This document shows positions 55,238-63,760 of a stretch of DNA of 64,000 nucleotides, piece after piece. The DNA lies in contig NZ_JAUSXK010000001.1 in the NCBI RefSeq assembly GCF_030815955.1, positions 3,100,001-3,164,000 of the forward strand, read 5' to 3'. This DNA comes from Microbacterium murale. GTDB taxonomy: Bacteria; Actinomycetota; Actinomycetes; Actinomycetales; Microbacteriaceae. The number at the start of each line of letters is the position of its first letter. Position 1 is the first letter of the stretch. A program made the position numbers and the translations under genes. The notes under the pieces are model-generated. The model was not told where the DNA came from and did not search any database. It saw only the letters and a list, made by a program, of their open reading frames with translations.

Positions 55238-55596
55238 GTGTCCTTCTCCTGCTCGTCTGGGGTTCTTGTCCTGGTCTTCATGGTTTCGAGGTGAGTCGCG
55301 AGAGCGTCGAGGTTGAGGTTCCACTCGCGCCGGTGCTTCTCCACCCAGGCGGAAGCCTCGTCGAGGGGCTCGGCCTGTATCGACAGAGTGCGCCATTGCG
55401 CCTGGGTGGTGCGGGTGACGAGTCCGGCGCGCTCGAGCACCTTCAGGTGTTGCGAGATGGCCGGGGCGCTCACAGCGAACGGTGCGGCGACCTCGCCGAC
55501 GGTCGCGGGACCGCGGGAGAGCGTCGTGAGGATATCGCGTCGCGTCGGGTCTGCGAGGGCCCCGAACACAAGACTCAGAGGATCGCTCGCAGCCAT
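55234..55596 (-). CDS. ArsR-family winged-helix regulator
   Basis: A 120-residue regulator with the family helix-turn-helix GEVAAPFAVSAPAISQHLKVLERAGLV split across DPTRRDILTTL. There are no cysteines, so it does not sense metals by the classical thiol sites; it belongs to the group fused by context to SRPBCC proteins. It is the first gene of the unit and overlaps the SRPBCC start. A palindrome covers the promoter 18-35 bases upstream of the ATG, so it very likely represses itself and the two following genes. Confidence 0.92.
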   Translation of the reverse strand: MAASDPLSLVFGALADPTRRDILTTLSRGPATVGEVAAPFAVSAPAISQHLKVLERAGLVTRTTQAQWRTLSIQAEPLDEASAWVEKHRREWNLNLDALATHLETMKTRTRTPDEQEKDT

Positions 55597-55613
55597 TTAA
55601 TCACACCCTTAAT

Positions 55614-55631
55614 TAATGAGATGACTCATTA
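55614..55631. promoter_or_regulatory. ArsR operator palindrome
   Basis: TAATGAGATGACTCATTA has perfect 7-base arms around a 4-base centre. It overlaps the -10 box and transcription start of the ArsR unit, the normal place for an ArsR-family site. Confidence 0.75.
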
Positions 55632-55657
55632 TGTGCACCGGATGATCCGGCTGTCAA
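55628..55657 (-). promoter_or_regulatory. Promoter of the ArsR/SRPBCC/VOC unit
   Basis: On the minus strand TTGACA (55652-55657), 18 bases, then CATAAT (55628-55633). The predicted start is near 55621, inside the operator. Confidence 0.65.
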
Positions 55658-55689
55658 CGGGTGTCGCGCGAAGAGCAGCGCAAAGGGAG

Positions 55690-55762
55690 TGCCCCCACTG
55701 GGACTCGAACCCAGACTGAAGCGATTTTAAGTCGCCTGCCTCTGCCATTGGGCTATGGGGGC
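55690..55762 (-). tRNA. tRNA with UAA anticodon (Leu by codon), short variable arm
   Basis: A 73-base cloverleaf: acceptor GCCCCCA/TGGGGGC with discriminator A, D-arm GCC...GGC with the GG of the loop, anticodon stem GGCGA/TCGCT around CTTAAAA (anticodon TAA), a 5-base variable region and T-arm CTGGG-TTCGAGT-CCCAG. CCA is not encoded. UAA reads UUA (Leu), and the D-arm is Leu-like, but bacterial tRNA-Leu normally has a long variable arm, which is absent. The nature of the charged amino acid is therefore less sure than the tRNA call. Confidence 0.9.
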
Positions 55763-55819
55763 GTGCCCTCTCAGCCTAGCTTCGCGGTCGTCGGCGAGCC
55801 GACGTCGTAGGGTGGGGGA

Positions 55820-57058
55820 GTGCTCGACCTCACCGCTGACCTGAGCCGTACTGCCGCCCGCCCGCGAGAATGGGAGAACCCTGCGCTCTGGTGGCCGAGG
55901 CTGTCGGATGCCACCGCTCATCTTCCGGCGCCCGTCGCCGTGATCGACGTCGATGCACTGCGACATAACGCGATGGATCTGCTGGTACGTGCCGGCGGGA
56001 TCCCGATCCGCGTCGCGACGAAATCTGTACGCGTGCGCGCTGTGCTCGACGCCGTGTTGCGCATTCCCGGTTATCGCGGCATCCTCTCCTACTCGCTCTC
56101 CGAAGCGCTCTGGCTCGCCGAGACGCATGGAGACATCGTGCTCGGGTATCCGACCGTCGACAGAGCGGGCATCGAGAGGCTGGTGCACGACGAGGTCGCG
56201 GCATCCCGGATCACACTCATGGTCGACGACCTCGCGCACCTCGACCTCATCGACGCCATCGCGGCGCCTGATCGACGCGAGAAAATACGGGTCGCGATCG
56301 ACGTCGACGCCTCATGGCGGTCTGCGGCCCTTGGGCACATCGGCGTGCGCCGCTCTCCGCTTTTCACCGCCGCGGATGCTGTCAGGTTCGCTCGTGCGAT
56401 CGTGCGGAGACCCGGGTTCCGACTGGTCGGCCTGCAGATGTATGAGGCGCAGATCGCGGGTCAGGGAGACAACGGCGCGGATGCGCCGGTGATCCGCCGC
56501 ATGATGCAGGCGCGATCGCGAGCCGAACTTCGCGGCCGTCGGGCTGCGATCGCTGACGCACTCACGGATATCGCGCCGCTGGAGTTTCTCAATGGCGGTG
56601 GTACGGGCTCGTTGGAGTTCACTGGGAGCGACGAATCTGTCACCGAGGCATCGGCGGGCAGCGGACTGTTCGGCGGGCACCTGTTCGACGGCTACCGCTC
56701 CTTCCGGCCGGCGCCCGCCACCGCCTTCGCGTTCGATGTCGTACGTCGTCCTGCCCATGACATCGCCACCGTGCTCGGTGGCGGCTGGATCGCCTCAGGA
56801 CCCGCCGTCGGCTCGCGTCAGCCTCTCCCAGTCTGGCCTCAGGGGCTGAGAACGATGCCGCGCGAGGCGGCGGGCGAGGTGCAGACGCCCTTGCAGGGTG
56901 CGACAGCGCGAGCGCTGCAGATCGGCGACCGCGTCTGGTTCCGTCATGCGAAGAGCGGGGAGCCCGCCGAGCGGATCGACGCGTATCACCTGGTGTCCGG
57001 CACTGAGGTGATCGACGAGGTGCCCACGTATCGGGGCGAGGGAAGGGCGTTCCTGTGA
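55820..57058 (+). CDS. PLP-dependent alanine-racemase-fold enzyme (D-threonine aldolase / amino acid deaminase like)
   Basis: A 412-residue protein of the fold-type III PLP family, N-terminal alanine racemase barrel followed by a D-serine dehydratase-like C-terminal domain. VAVIDVDALRHNA and the PLP lysine in IRVATKSVRVRAV mark the barrel; LEFLNGGGTGSLEF is the phosphate-binding glycine loop. Related enzymes act on D-threonine, D-serine or similar D-amino acids; the substrate is not predictable. Start GTG 55820. Its stop overlaps the start of the lactone oxidase gene (GTGA), a pairing that suggests linked function. Confidence 0.88.
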   Translation: MLDLTADLSRTAARPREWENPALWWPRLSDATAHLPAPVAVIDVDALRHNAMDLLVRAGGIPIRVATKSVRVRAVLDAVLRIPGYRGILSYSLSEALWLAETHGDIVLGYPTVDRAGIERLVHDEVAASRITLMVDDLAHLDLIDAIAAPDRREKIRVAIDVDASWRSAALGHIGVRRSPLFTAADAVRFARAIVRRPGFRLVGLQMYEAQIAGQGDNGADAPVIRRMMQARSRAELRGRRAAIADALTDIAPLEFLNGGGTGSLEFTGSDESVTEASAGSGLFGGHLFDGYRSFRPAPATAFAFDVVRRPAHDIATVLGGGWIASGPAVGSRQPLPVWPQGLRTMPREAAGEVQTPLQGATARALQIGDRVWFRHAKSGEPAERIDAYHLVSGTEVIDEVPTYRGEGRAFL

Positions 57059-58368
57059 CTCGACCCGGAGGCACGTGGCAGAACTGGGCACGAACGGCCT
57101 CGATCAGGCCCGCCAGCGTGGAACGGCCCCGTACACCTGAGGGCGTGCAGCGATCCGTGCACGCGGCCATCGCTCACAATCTGCAGATCAAGGCCGTCGG
57201 CGCTGGCCACAGCTTCACCGGCATCGCCGTCGCTCCCGGTGTGCTGCTCGAACTCGATGACATGCAGGGGCTGGTGTCCGTCGATATCGACCGCGCACGC
57301 GTGACACTCCTCGCGGGCACCAGGCTGCACCGCATCCCCCGTCTGCTCGCCCCGTACGGGCTCGCGATGGAGAATCTCGGCGACATCGATCGCCAATCGA
57401 TCGCCGGTGCGATCTCCTCCGGCACTCACGGAACAGGGGTACGGTTCGGCGGGCTGGCGACGCAGGTCGTCGGAGCGACACTCATTGCGGCGGACGGAGA
57501 ATTCCTCCGGGTGAGTGACACCGAGAACGCAGACCTGCTGCCGGCCATCGCGCTGGGGCTGGGGGCGTTGGGCATCCTCGTCGATGTGACGCTGCAGTGC
57601 GTACCCGCGTACGTGATGCACGCGATAGACGAGCCGGTGCCGCTCGACGAGGTGCTGGAGACGTTGGGGGAGCGCGTCGCAGCGTCTGACCATTTCGAGT
57701 TCTACTGGTTCCCGCACACTGACGTGGCGCTGACGAAGCGACAGGCGCGTTTGCCGGAGTCGACACCACGGCGACCGCTGCCCGCGGCGGGGAAGTGGAT
57801 CGATGAGACGCTGCTCTCCAACGGCGTGTACCGGATGGTGTGCGCCGCGGGGCAGATCGTTCCTGCCGTCACACCACCGTTCAGCCGACTCGCCGTGAAG
57901 CTCACCGGAGACCGCGAGTACACCGACCTGTCGCATCGAGTGCTCACGCAGAGCCGGAACGTGCGGTTCCGCGAGATGGAGTACGCCCTGCCGTCCGAGA
58001 AAGTGATCCCTGCCTTTCAGGCGATCCGGAACCTCATCGCAGAACGCGGATGGCGGATCGAGTTCCCGGTCGAGGTGCGCTTCGCTGCGGCGGACGATCG
58101 CTGGCTCTCCACCGCGCACGGCCGTGAGAGCGGTTACATCGCGGTGCACCGCTACTGGCGCGCCGACCCCACGGCATACTTCGAGGCCGTCGAACGCATC
58201 TGCCTCGAACACGGCGGGCGCCCGCACTGGGGCAAGATCCACACGCTGAACGCCGAGCAGTTGCGGGAAAGCTACCCGCGGTTCGGCGACTTCGTGGCAC
58301 TGCGCGACCGGCTTGACCCCGAACGGCGATTCGCGAATCGGTATCTTGATCGAGTGCTCGGAGAATGA
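57055..58368 (+). CDS. FAD-linked sugar-1,4-lactone oxidase (D-arabinono-lactone oxidase family)
   Basis: A 437-residue oxidase of the vanillyl-alcohol oxidase superfamily, related to aldonolactone and alditol oxidases. The PP-loop region has KAVGAGHSFTGIAVAPG, whose histidine is the place of covalent FAD linkage in relatives; SGTHGTG is the second FAD-contact loop; near the C-terminus RPHWGKIHT contains the HWxK motif typical of this group. It would oxidise an aldonolactone or polyol with O2, giving peroxide. The GTG start lies in the stop of the PLP enzyme gene. Confidence 0.92.
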   Translation: MTRPGGTWQNWARTASIRPASVERPRTPEGVQRSVHAAIAHNLQIKAVGAGHSFTGIAVAPGVLLELDDMQGLVSVDIDRARVTLLAGTRLHRIPRLLAPYGLAMENLGDIDRQSIAGAISSGTHGTGVRFGGLATQVVGATLIAADGEFLRVSDTENADLLPAIALGLGALGILVDVTLQCVPAYVMHAIDEPVPLDEVLETLGERVAASDHFEFYWFPHTDVALTKRQARLPESTPRRPLPAAGKWIDETLLSNGVYRMVCAAGQIVPAVTPPFSRLAVKLTGDREYTDLSHRVLTQSRNVRFREMEYALPSEKVIPAFQAIRNLIAERGWRIEFPVEVRFAAADDRWLSTAHGRESGYIAVHRYWRADPTAYFEAVERICLEHGGRPHWGKIHTLNAEQLRESYPRFGDFVALRDRLDPERRFANRYLDRVLGE

Positions 58369-58437
58369 CGCGTCGCCCAGTTCACGCGCAGGCACCGTGG
58401 TTAGTATGAATAAAACTCATGAAGGGGGTCATGTGCC

Positions 58438-59004
58438 ATGGAATGGCTCATTCCAGTTCTGATTGTCGTCGCCGTGCTGGTGCTCATCGGCATCTACTTC
58501 TGGGCGACCTACAACTCCCTCGTGCAACTGAACGTCCGTGTCGACGAGGCCTGGAGCGGCATCACTGTGCAGCTCAAGAGGCGAGCCGACCTGATCCCCA
58601 ATCTCATCGAGACGGTCAAGGGCTACGCCTCGCATGAGAAGGCCGTGTTCGAGAACGTCACACGCGCCCGTGCGGAGACGCTCTCGGCGACGAGCCCCGG
58701 TGAGGCGGGAATCGCGGAAGGCCACCTGCAGCAGGCGTTGAAGAGCTTGTTCGCGGTCGCTGAGGCGTATCCGCAGCTGCAGGCGAGTCAGAACTTCCTT
58801 CAGGTTCAGCATGCGCTCGTCGACACCGAGGACAAGATCCAAGCGGCCCGTCGCTTCTACAACGGCGGCGTGCGTGAGCTGAACACCAAGATCAAGGTGT
58901 TCCCGAACAACCTGTTCGCCCGCGGGCTCGGGTTCACCGAGCGGGAGTTCTTCGAGGTCGCGGACAATGCCGCGATCTCAGAGCCTCCACGCGTGCAGTT
59001 CTGA
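58438..59004 (+). CDS. LemA-family protein
   Basis: A 188-residue protein with one N-terminal membrane segment (LIPVLIVVAVLVLIGIYFW) and a long helical bundle outside or inside the membrane. KRRADLIPNLIETVKGYASHE, AARRFYNGGVRELNTKI and FPNNLFARGLGF are the family hallmarks. Function is poorly known; LemA proteins are often linked to envelope maturation. An AAGGGGGT ribosome-binding region precedes ATG 58438. It stands alone, with a terminator after it. Confidence 0.94.
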   Translation: MEWLIPVLIVVAVLVLIGIYFWATYNSLVQLNVRVDEAWSGITVQLKRRADLIPNLIETVKGYASHEKAVFENVTRARAETLSATSPGEAGIAEGHLQQALKSLFAVAEAYPQLQASQNFLQVQHALVDTEDKIQAARRFYNGGVRELNTKIKVFPNNLFARGLGFTEREFFEVADNAAISEPPRVQF

Positions 59005-59009
59005 CAAGC

Positions 59010-59044
59010 GAAGGCTCGATGCGCCGCAGGCGCGTCGAGCCTTC
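59010..59044. terminator. Hairpin terminator after the LemA gene
   Basis: Arms 59010-59025 and 59029-59044 pair over 16 bases with one G-T wobble around a 3-base loop. It lies between convergent genes. Confidence 0.8.
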
Positions 59045-59081
59045 TGCATGTCATGTCTGAGCGAGCGAGGGGTTCGCGACC

Positions 59082-59984
59082 TCACCAGACGCTCAGAACG
59101 ACGTCGTCGTCGGTGAACGTCACCTCGCCGCGCACGCTCCAGCTCGCCGTGCGATAGGTGAGAGTCTTGGCTGCTCCGTCGGGCGCGGTGCCGGTCACCG
59201 TCGCGGTGAGCGCGCCACCGTCTGCCCGGAACGCGGTCGGCGTCAGAGCGACGGTCGGCGTCTGGTCGATGCGGTAGCGAATCTCGCTCACTGCGGTGAA
59301 GTCCGCCGCCCAGGGGATCACGATTCCGCAGGACGACGGGGGCGCTGGTGCAGGTGCTGTGCACGTCGCGAGGTACTCGTCGAGCTGCGTCTGCGCGGTG
59401 ACGGTCGCCTCGGGACGAAGGATCGCGTCGACGTCGACCTCCTGGGACCCGCCGGGAATCACCTCGACGGTTGCGCTCCCGTCGAGGAACGACGTCGGCA
59501 CGGCGTTCACGTCGTACACCGCGGGAAGCAGCAGAGCCTTCTCGTCTGATGGAAGCATCGTGTCGTCGACGCTGACCGGAACGGAGAACTGAACCGAACC
59601 GAGCGCGGCGGCGGCCTCCGGCACCCAGCGTCCCTCGAGGCGCGACAGGCTCAGCGTGCTCTCGTGCCGTGCACCCGCGAGTTCGAACGACACCACGACA
59701 GCCGCAGCGTCGTCATCGGCCGTCGAAGACTCGACGGTGCCCTGTGTGAGGTGATCGCTCGCGGCCGCGAACGCCGATGCCGTCGCCGCCGGGATGTCGA
59801 CACCCGTGGCCTCCACCGCGGCGACGTCGCCGTCGGCCAGCGCCTGCAGATAGGCCAGCGCCTGGTCTTCAGGACTGCCGCGCGGGATGAGGAACCAGAC
59901 GATCGCGGCCGCGATCAGCAGCGCGGCCGCGATCGCGCCGCCGATGATCCACGGCGCACGTCGCTTCGCCGCCTGCGCGTTCAC
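59082..59984 (-). CDS. Hypothetical membrane-anchored protein
   Basis: A protein of about 300 residues with a basic start (NAQAAKRRAPW), one membrane segment (IIGGAIAAALLIAAAIVWFL) and a long extracytoplasmic part rich in beta-forming and acidic sequence. The first external stretch, SPEDQALAYLQALADGDVAAVEA, resembles NTF2-like repeats in actinobacterial anchored proteins. Two cysteines (EYLATC and SSCGIV) may form a disulfide. I do not recognise a function. GTG 59984 is chosen, 13 bases after the stop of the upstream glycosylase-like gene; a longer frame would overlap that gene. Confidence 0.75.
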   Translation of the reverse strand: MNAQAAKRRAPWIIGGAIAAALLIAAAIVWFLIPRGSPEDQALAYLQALADGDVAAVEATGVDIPAATASAFAAASDHLTQGTVESSTADDDAAAVVVSFELAGARHESTLSLSRLEGRWVPEAAAALGSVQFSVPVSVDDTMLPSDEKALLLPAVYDVNAVPTSFLDGSATVEVIPGGSQEVDVDAILRPEATVTAQTQLDEYLATCTAPAPAPPSSCGIVIPWAADFTAVSEIRYRIDQTPTVALTPTAFRADGGALTATVTGTAPDGAAKTLTYRTASWSVRGEVTFTDDDVVLSVW

Positions 59985-59997
59985 GAGCTGTGCCGCC

Positions 59998-61260
59998 TCA
60001 CGCCGACTCCTGACGGGTGTGCACGTGTCGTCGTACGCCGCCGCGTTCGACGTGCAGTGCGCCGGCAACGGCGTCCGCGGCGTCGCCCCAACCTGAAACC
60101 GACACATGCTCCAACCCCTGCCAGGTCGCCGCCAGTGCGAGCTCGCGGGCGATCGGCTCGGCGTCTGCCGTACGAGCCTGGGGCTCCCACCAGGCTGATT
60201 GCACCTGCAGAGTCGACGATGCCCGATCGGCCTTCAGATCGACACGCGCCACGATCCTGTCTCCCACGAGCACGGGCAACGAGTAGTAGCCGTAGCGCCG
60301 TTTGTGGGCCGGAACATAGATCTCGATGCGGTAGTCCAGGTCGAATGCCCGCAGCGCTCGCTCCCTGAACCAGACGACAGGGTCGAACGGCGTGAGGATC
60401 GCCGCCGCGTCCACCCGCCGGGGGAGCACGGAATCGCGATGCAGCCATGCGGGCACCTGACGACCGCCGCGTTCCCACCCGCGTACTCGGACAGGCTGAA
60501 GATCACCGTTGTCGACGAGGTCGTCGATGGCCGCGCGCACGGCCTTGCGATCCTTGATGCGGTAGTAGTCGGCCAGATCGGACTCCGTCGCCACACCGGA
60601 AGAACGCGCTGCACGGTGCACGAGCTCGCGTATCGCCTCTTCTCTGGGCACCACGCGTTCGCGCACCTGGGCGGGGATCACCTGCTCCTCCAGCGCATAG
60701 TGCCGCTCGAACCCGCGACGACCGCTGATCGCCACGTCGCCGGTGCGCCAGAGATGCTCGAGGGCGAGCTTCACGTCGTCCCAGTCCCACCAGGTTCCGC
60801 GCTCACGTGGCGCGTCCGCCCGCAACTGCGCCGGCCTCAACGGCCCTCGAGTGCGCAGTTCGTCTTTCACCCAGGAGACCGTGCGCGTGTTCTGACTCAA
60901 CCACGATTCGGGATCGGACTCCCACCTCTTGCGGAACGCCTCCATGCGGAATCGCCACAGCGACCAGTCGGCGACCGGCACGAACGTCGCCTCGTGCGCG
61001 AGGTACTCGACGTAGTGCGTGGTACGCGACAGGAAGACCCGATCGAGAAGCGCGGGATCGTAGGAGCCCAACCGCGAGAACAATGGCAGGTAATGACTGC
61101 GTGCGAATACGTTCACTGAGTCGATCTGCAGCACGCCGAGACGCTCCATGGCGCGATGCACATGACGCGCAGAGACGGCTGCTGTCGGGCGGCGCCGGGT
61201 GAACCCCTGAGCAGCCAGGGCGATACGTCGAGCCTGCGCGGCGCTGAGAGTCTCGGTCAC
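59998..61260 (-). CDS. AlkX/YcaQ-type (HTH_42) interstrand crosslink DNA glycosylase-like protein
   Basis: A 420-residue winged-helix protein of the HTH_42 family, whose studied members (YcaQ/AlkX, AlkZ/AZL) are DNA glycosylases that unhook interstrand crosslinks or bulky lesions. The catalytic Q-x-D/Q motif appears as LGVLQIDSVNV near residue 50; the Asp version is that of the YcaQ/AlkX branch. Conserved neighbours include ARSHYLPLFSRLG, HEATFVPV and LTPFDPVVWFRERALRAFDLDY. GTG 61260 is the natural start. It lies upstream of the membrane-anchored hypothetical protein and divergent from the AI-2E exporter. Confidence 0.88.
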   Translation of the reverse strand: MTETLSAAQARRIALAAQGFTRRRPTAAVSARHVHRAMERLGVLQIDSVNVFARSHYLPLFSRLGSYDPALLDRVFLSRTTHYVEYLAHEATFVPVADWSLWRFRMEAFRKRWESDPESWLSQNTRTVSWVKDELRTRGPLRPAQLRADAPRERGTWWDWDDVKLALEHLWRTGDVAISGRRGFERHYALEEQVIPAQVRERVVPREEAIRELVHRAARSSGVATESDLADYYRIKDRKAVRAAIDDLVDNGDLQPVRVRGWERGGRQVPAWLHRDSVLPRRVDAAAILTPFDPVVWFRERALRAFDLDYRIEIYVPAHKRRYGYYSLPVLVGDRIVARVDLKADRASSTLQVQSAWWEPQARTADAEPIARELALAATWQGLEHVSVSGWGDAADAVAGALHVERGGVRRHVHTRQESA

Positions 61261-61340
61261 GTCGTCAGCGTATCGCCAGCTCCGGACATGGACACCGCGC
61301 ACGTCGCAGCATCCCCCAGCCCCGCAACTAGACTGACGAC

Positions 61341-62534
61341 ATGACGGATGAGCAGCGCCCTCGCAAGCGCGATCTCCTGTGGGGTCGCATGCCGACTGAT
61401 CGCACGGTCACGACCGAAGCCGACAACGCGGTGCCTCTGTCGCTGCGCGTCGCGGCGGGATACGCCTGGCGACTGCTGCTGATCGCCGCAGCCGCCGGTG
61501 TCATCATCTGGCTGGTGATCCAGCTGAAACTGCTCGTGATCCCGCTGCTGATCGGGATCCTCATCACTGCGCTGCTCTGGCCGGCCTTCGAGCTGATGCT
61601 GCGAAGTCGCTTCCCACGATGGCTCGCGATCCTTATCGCTCTGCTGGGCACACTCGCGATCGTGGCCGGGCTGGTCTGGCTCGTCAGCTGGCAGGTCTCT
61701 CAGCAATGGGACGACGTGCAGGCCAAGTCGATGGCGGCGGTCGAGCAGTTCCGCCAGTACCTCATCGACGGGCCGTTGCATCTCTCCGAGAAGGAGATCC
61801 AGGATTACCTGAACCAGGGTTTCGAGCTCATCCAGGAGCAGGCGCAACTGCTCTGGTCCGGTGCGCTCGCCATCGGCTCGACCGCCGGTCATGTCCTCGT
61901 CGGCACACTGCTGACGTTGTTCGTGCTGATCTGCCTGCTCGCTGATGGTGCCGGCATCTGGCGCTGGACGACGAAGCTCTTCCCGCGCGCCGCTCGTCCT
62001 GCCGTCGATGCGGCGGCTCGCAACGGCTGGCGAACGGTCGTCAGTTACGCGAAGACCCAGTTGCTGGTCGCGACGATCGACTCGATCGGCATCGGCCTCG
62101 GAGCCTTCCTGCTCGGCGTCCCGCTGGCGATTCCGGTCGCCGTGCTCGTGTTCCTCGGTGCGTTCATCCCGATCGTCGGTGCTGTCGCAACAGGAGCGGT
62201 GGCCGTGTTCCTCGCGCTCGTCTACAACGATCCGTGGAACGCGTTCTGGATGCTGGTCGTCGTGATCGGCGTCCAGCAGCTGGAGGGTCACATTCTGCAG
62301 CCGATCCTGATGGGGTCCGCTGTCAAGGTGCATCCGCTCGCCGTCGTTCTGGTGGTCGCCGGAGGATCGATGATCGCCGGTATTCCCGGTGCGCTGTTCG
62401 CGGTGCCGCTGGCGGCGTTCGCGAACGTCGTCGCCGTGACGCTCAGCAGCGGTTCGTGGCGGACCGGCAGACAACCAGCCGGTGATCTGATCTGGAGTAC
62501 AGTGCCGCGCGAGCGGCGTCGGAGGAATACATGA
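61341..62534 (+). CDS. AI-2E-family transporter
   Basis: A 397-residue membrane protein with about eight segments in the AI-2E (PerM) arrangement: two helices near the start (AGYAWRLLLIAAAAGVIIWL), a long cytoplasmic helical insert (about residues 120-175) and the closing helices with LGAFIPIVGAVATGAVAVF and QQLEGHILQPILMG, the family signature. Members export small molecules or ions; despite the name few handle autoinducer-2. Its stop overlaps the ilvA start by four bases (ATGA). Confidence 0.92.
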   Translation: MTDEQRPRKRDLLWGRMPTDRTVTTEADNAVPLSLRVAAGYAWRLLLIAAAAGVIIWLVIQLKLLVIPLLIGILITALLWPAFELMLRSRFPRWLAILIALLGTLAIVAGLVWLVSWQVSQQWDDVQAKSMAAVEQFRQYLIDGPLHLSEKEIQDYLNQGFELIQEQAQLLWSGALAIGSTAGHVLVGTLLTLFVLICLLADGAGIWRWTTKLFPRAARPAVDAAARNGWRTVVSYAKTQLLVATIDSIGIGLGAFLLGVPLAIPVAVLVFLGAFIPIVGAVATGAVAVFLALVYNDPWNAFWMLVVVIGVQQLEGHILQPILMGSAVKVHPLAVVLVVAGGSMIAGIPGALFAVPLAAFANVVAVTLSSGSWRTGRQPAGDLIWSTVPRERRRRNT

Positions 62535-63760
62535 GTGAAGTCCCCAGCCTGGCCGAGTTCGAGGAAGCCGCACGGGGGCTGGAGCGAGTGATCTCGCACA
62601 CGCCGACGCTGCCGTCCAGGGCGCTCTCAGACATCCTCGGCGAACCCGTCGTGCTGAAGATGGAGAATCTCCAGCGCACCGGATCGTTCAAGATCCGCGG
62701 CGCCGCGTACCGGTTGTCCCGTCTCACGGCCGAGGAACGCGGGCGAGGAGTGGTGGCGGCATCCGCCGGCAACCATGCGCAGGGGGTCGCCCTGGCAGCC
62801 CAGGCGCTCGGGATTCCGGCAACCATCTTCATGCCGCTCGGGGTGCCTGTGCCCAAACTCCTCGCAACTCGTGGGTACGGCGCCGAGGTCGTGTTGGAAG
62901 GTGAGACCGTCGCCACGTCGTTGCGGCTCGCCGCCGAGTTCGCAGAGCGCACCGGTGCGGTGATGATCCACCCCTTCGACCACCGCGACGTGGTGATCGG
63001 TCAGGGGACGCTGGGTCTGGAGTTGATCGCGGATGCTCCGGACGTCGACACGATACTGGTGGGGATCGGCGGCGGGGGACTCATCGCCGGCGTGGCGGCG
63101 GCGGCGAAGGCGGCGGCGGCGCAAGCAGGTCGGACGGTGCGCGTGATCGGCGTGCAAGCGGAGAACGCCGCCGCGATGCTGCCCTCGCTGGCGGACGGTC
63201 ATCCGGTCGAGATCGTGACGCTGCCGACCATCGCAGACGGCATCCTGGTCGCGAAGCCGGGAGCGGTGCCATTCGAGATCATCAAGGATCTCGTCGACGA
63301 TGTCGTCACTGTGACTGACGATGACATCGCCCGCGCGATCCTCATACTGCTGGAACAGGCGAAGGTCGTCGTCGAGCCCGCAGGTGCCGTCGGCGTGGCC
63401 GCGATCCTCGCAGGCAAGATCTCCGGCACCGGAAAGACCATGGCCGTGCTGTCGGGCGGCAACATCGACCCGCTGCTGCTGCAGCGCGTCGTGTCGCACG
63501 GGCTCGCGGCATCCGGTCGCTACCTGACCATCCGCATTCCGTTGCCCGACCGTCCTGGCCAGCTCGCCAGGGTCTCCGAGCTCGTCTCCCAGGCAGGCGC
63601 GAACGTCATGGAAGTCATGCACACCCGCCACGGCCAGGGCTTGCAGATCAGCGAGGTCATCCTGCAGATGAGCATCGAGACCAGAGGGGCGGAGCACACC
63701 GAACTGACGCTCGACACGCTCCGCCAGGCAGGCTACGACCCGGTCGTCGTTCCGGACTAG
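62531..63760 (+). CDS. ilvA: Threonine ammonia-lyase (threonine deaminase)
   Basis: Converts threonine to 2-oxobutyrate and ammonium, first step toward isoleucine. The 409-residue PLP enzyme has the Schiff-base lysine in QRTGSFKIRGA, the phosphate-binding GIGGGGLIAGVAAA, and a single C-terminal ACT domain (about residues 330-400, PDRPGQLARVSELV) for allosteric control. The single ACT domain and length fit the shorter form common in actinobacteria. It is translationally coupled to the AI-2E gene and its last base touches the stop of convergent greA. Confidence 0.95.
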   Translation: MSEVPSLAEFEEAARGLERVISHTPTLPSRALSDILGEPVVLKMENLQRTGSFKIRGAAYRLSRLTAEERGRGVVAASAGNHAQGVALAAQALGIPATIFMPLGVPVPKLLATRGYGAEVVLEGETVATSLRLAAEFAERTGAVMIHPFDHRDVVIGQGTLGLELIADAPDVDTILVGIGGGGLIAGVAAAAKAAAAQAGRTVRVIGVQAENAAAMLPSLADGHPVEIVTLPTIADGILVAKPGAVPFEIIKDLVDDVVTVTDDDIARAILILLEQAKVVVEPAGAVGVAAILAGKISGTGKTMAVLSGGNIDPLLLQRVVSHGLAASGRYLTIRIPLPDRPGQLARVSELVSQAGANVMEVMHTRHGQGLQISEVILQMSIETRGAEHTELTLDTLRQAGYDPVVVPD

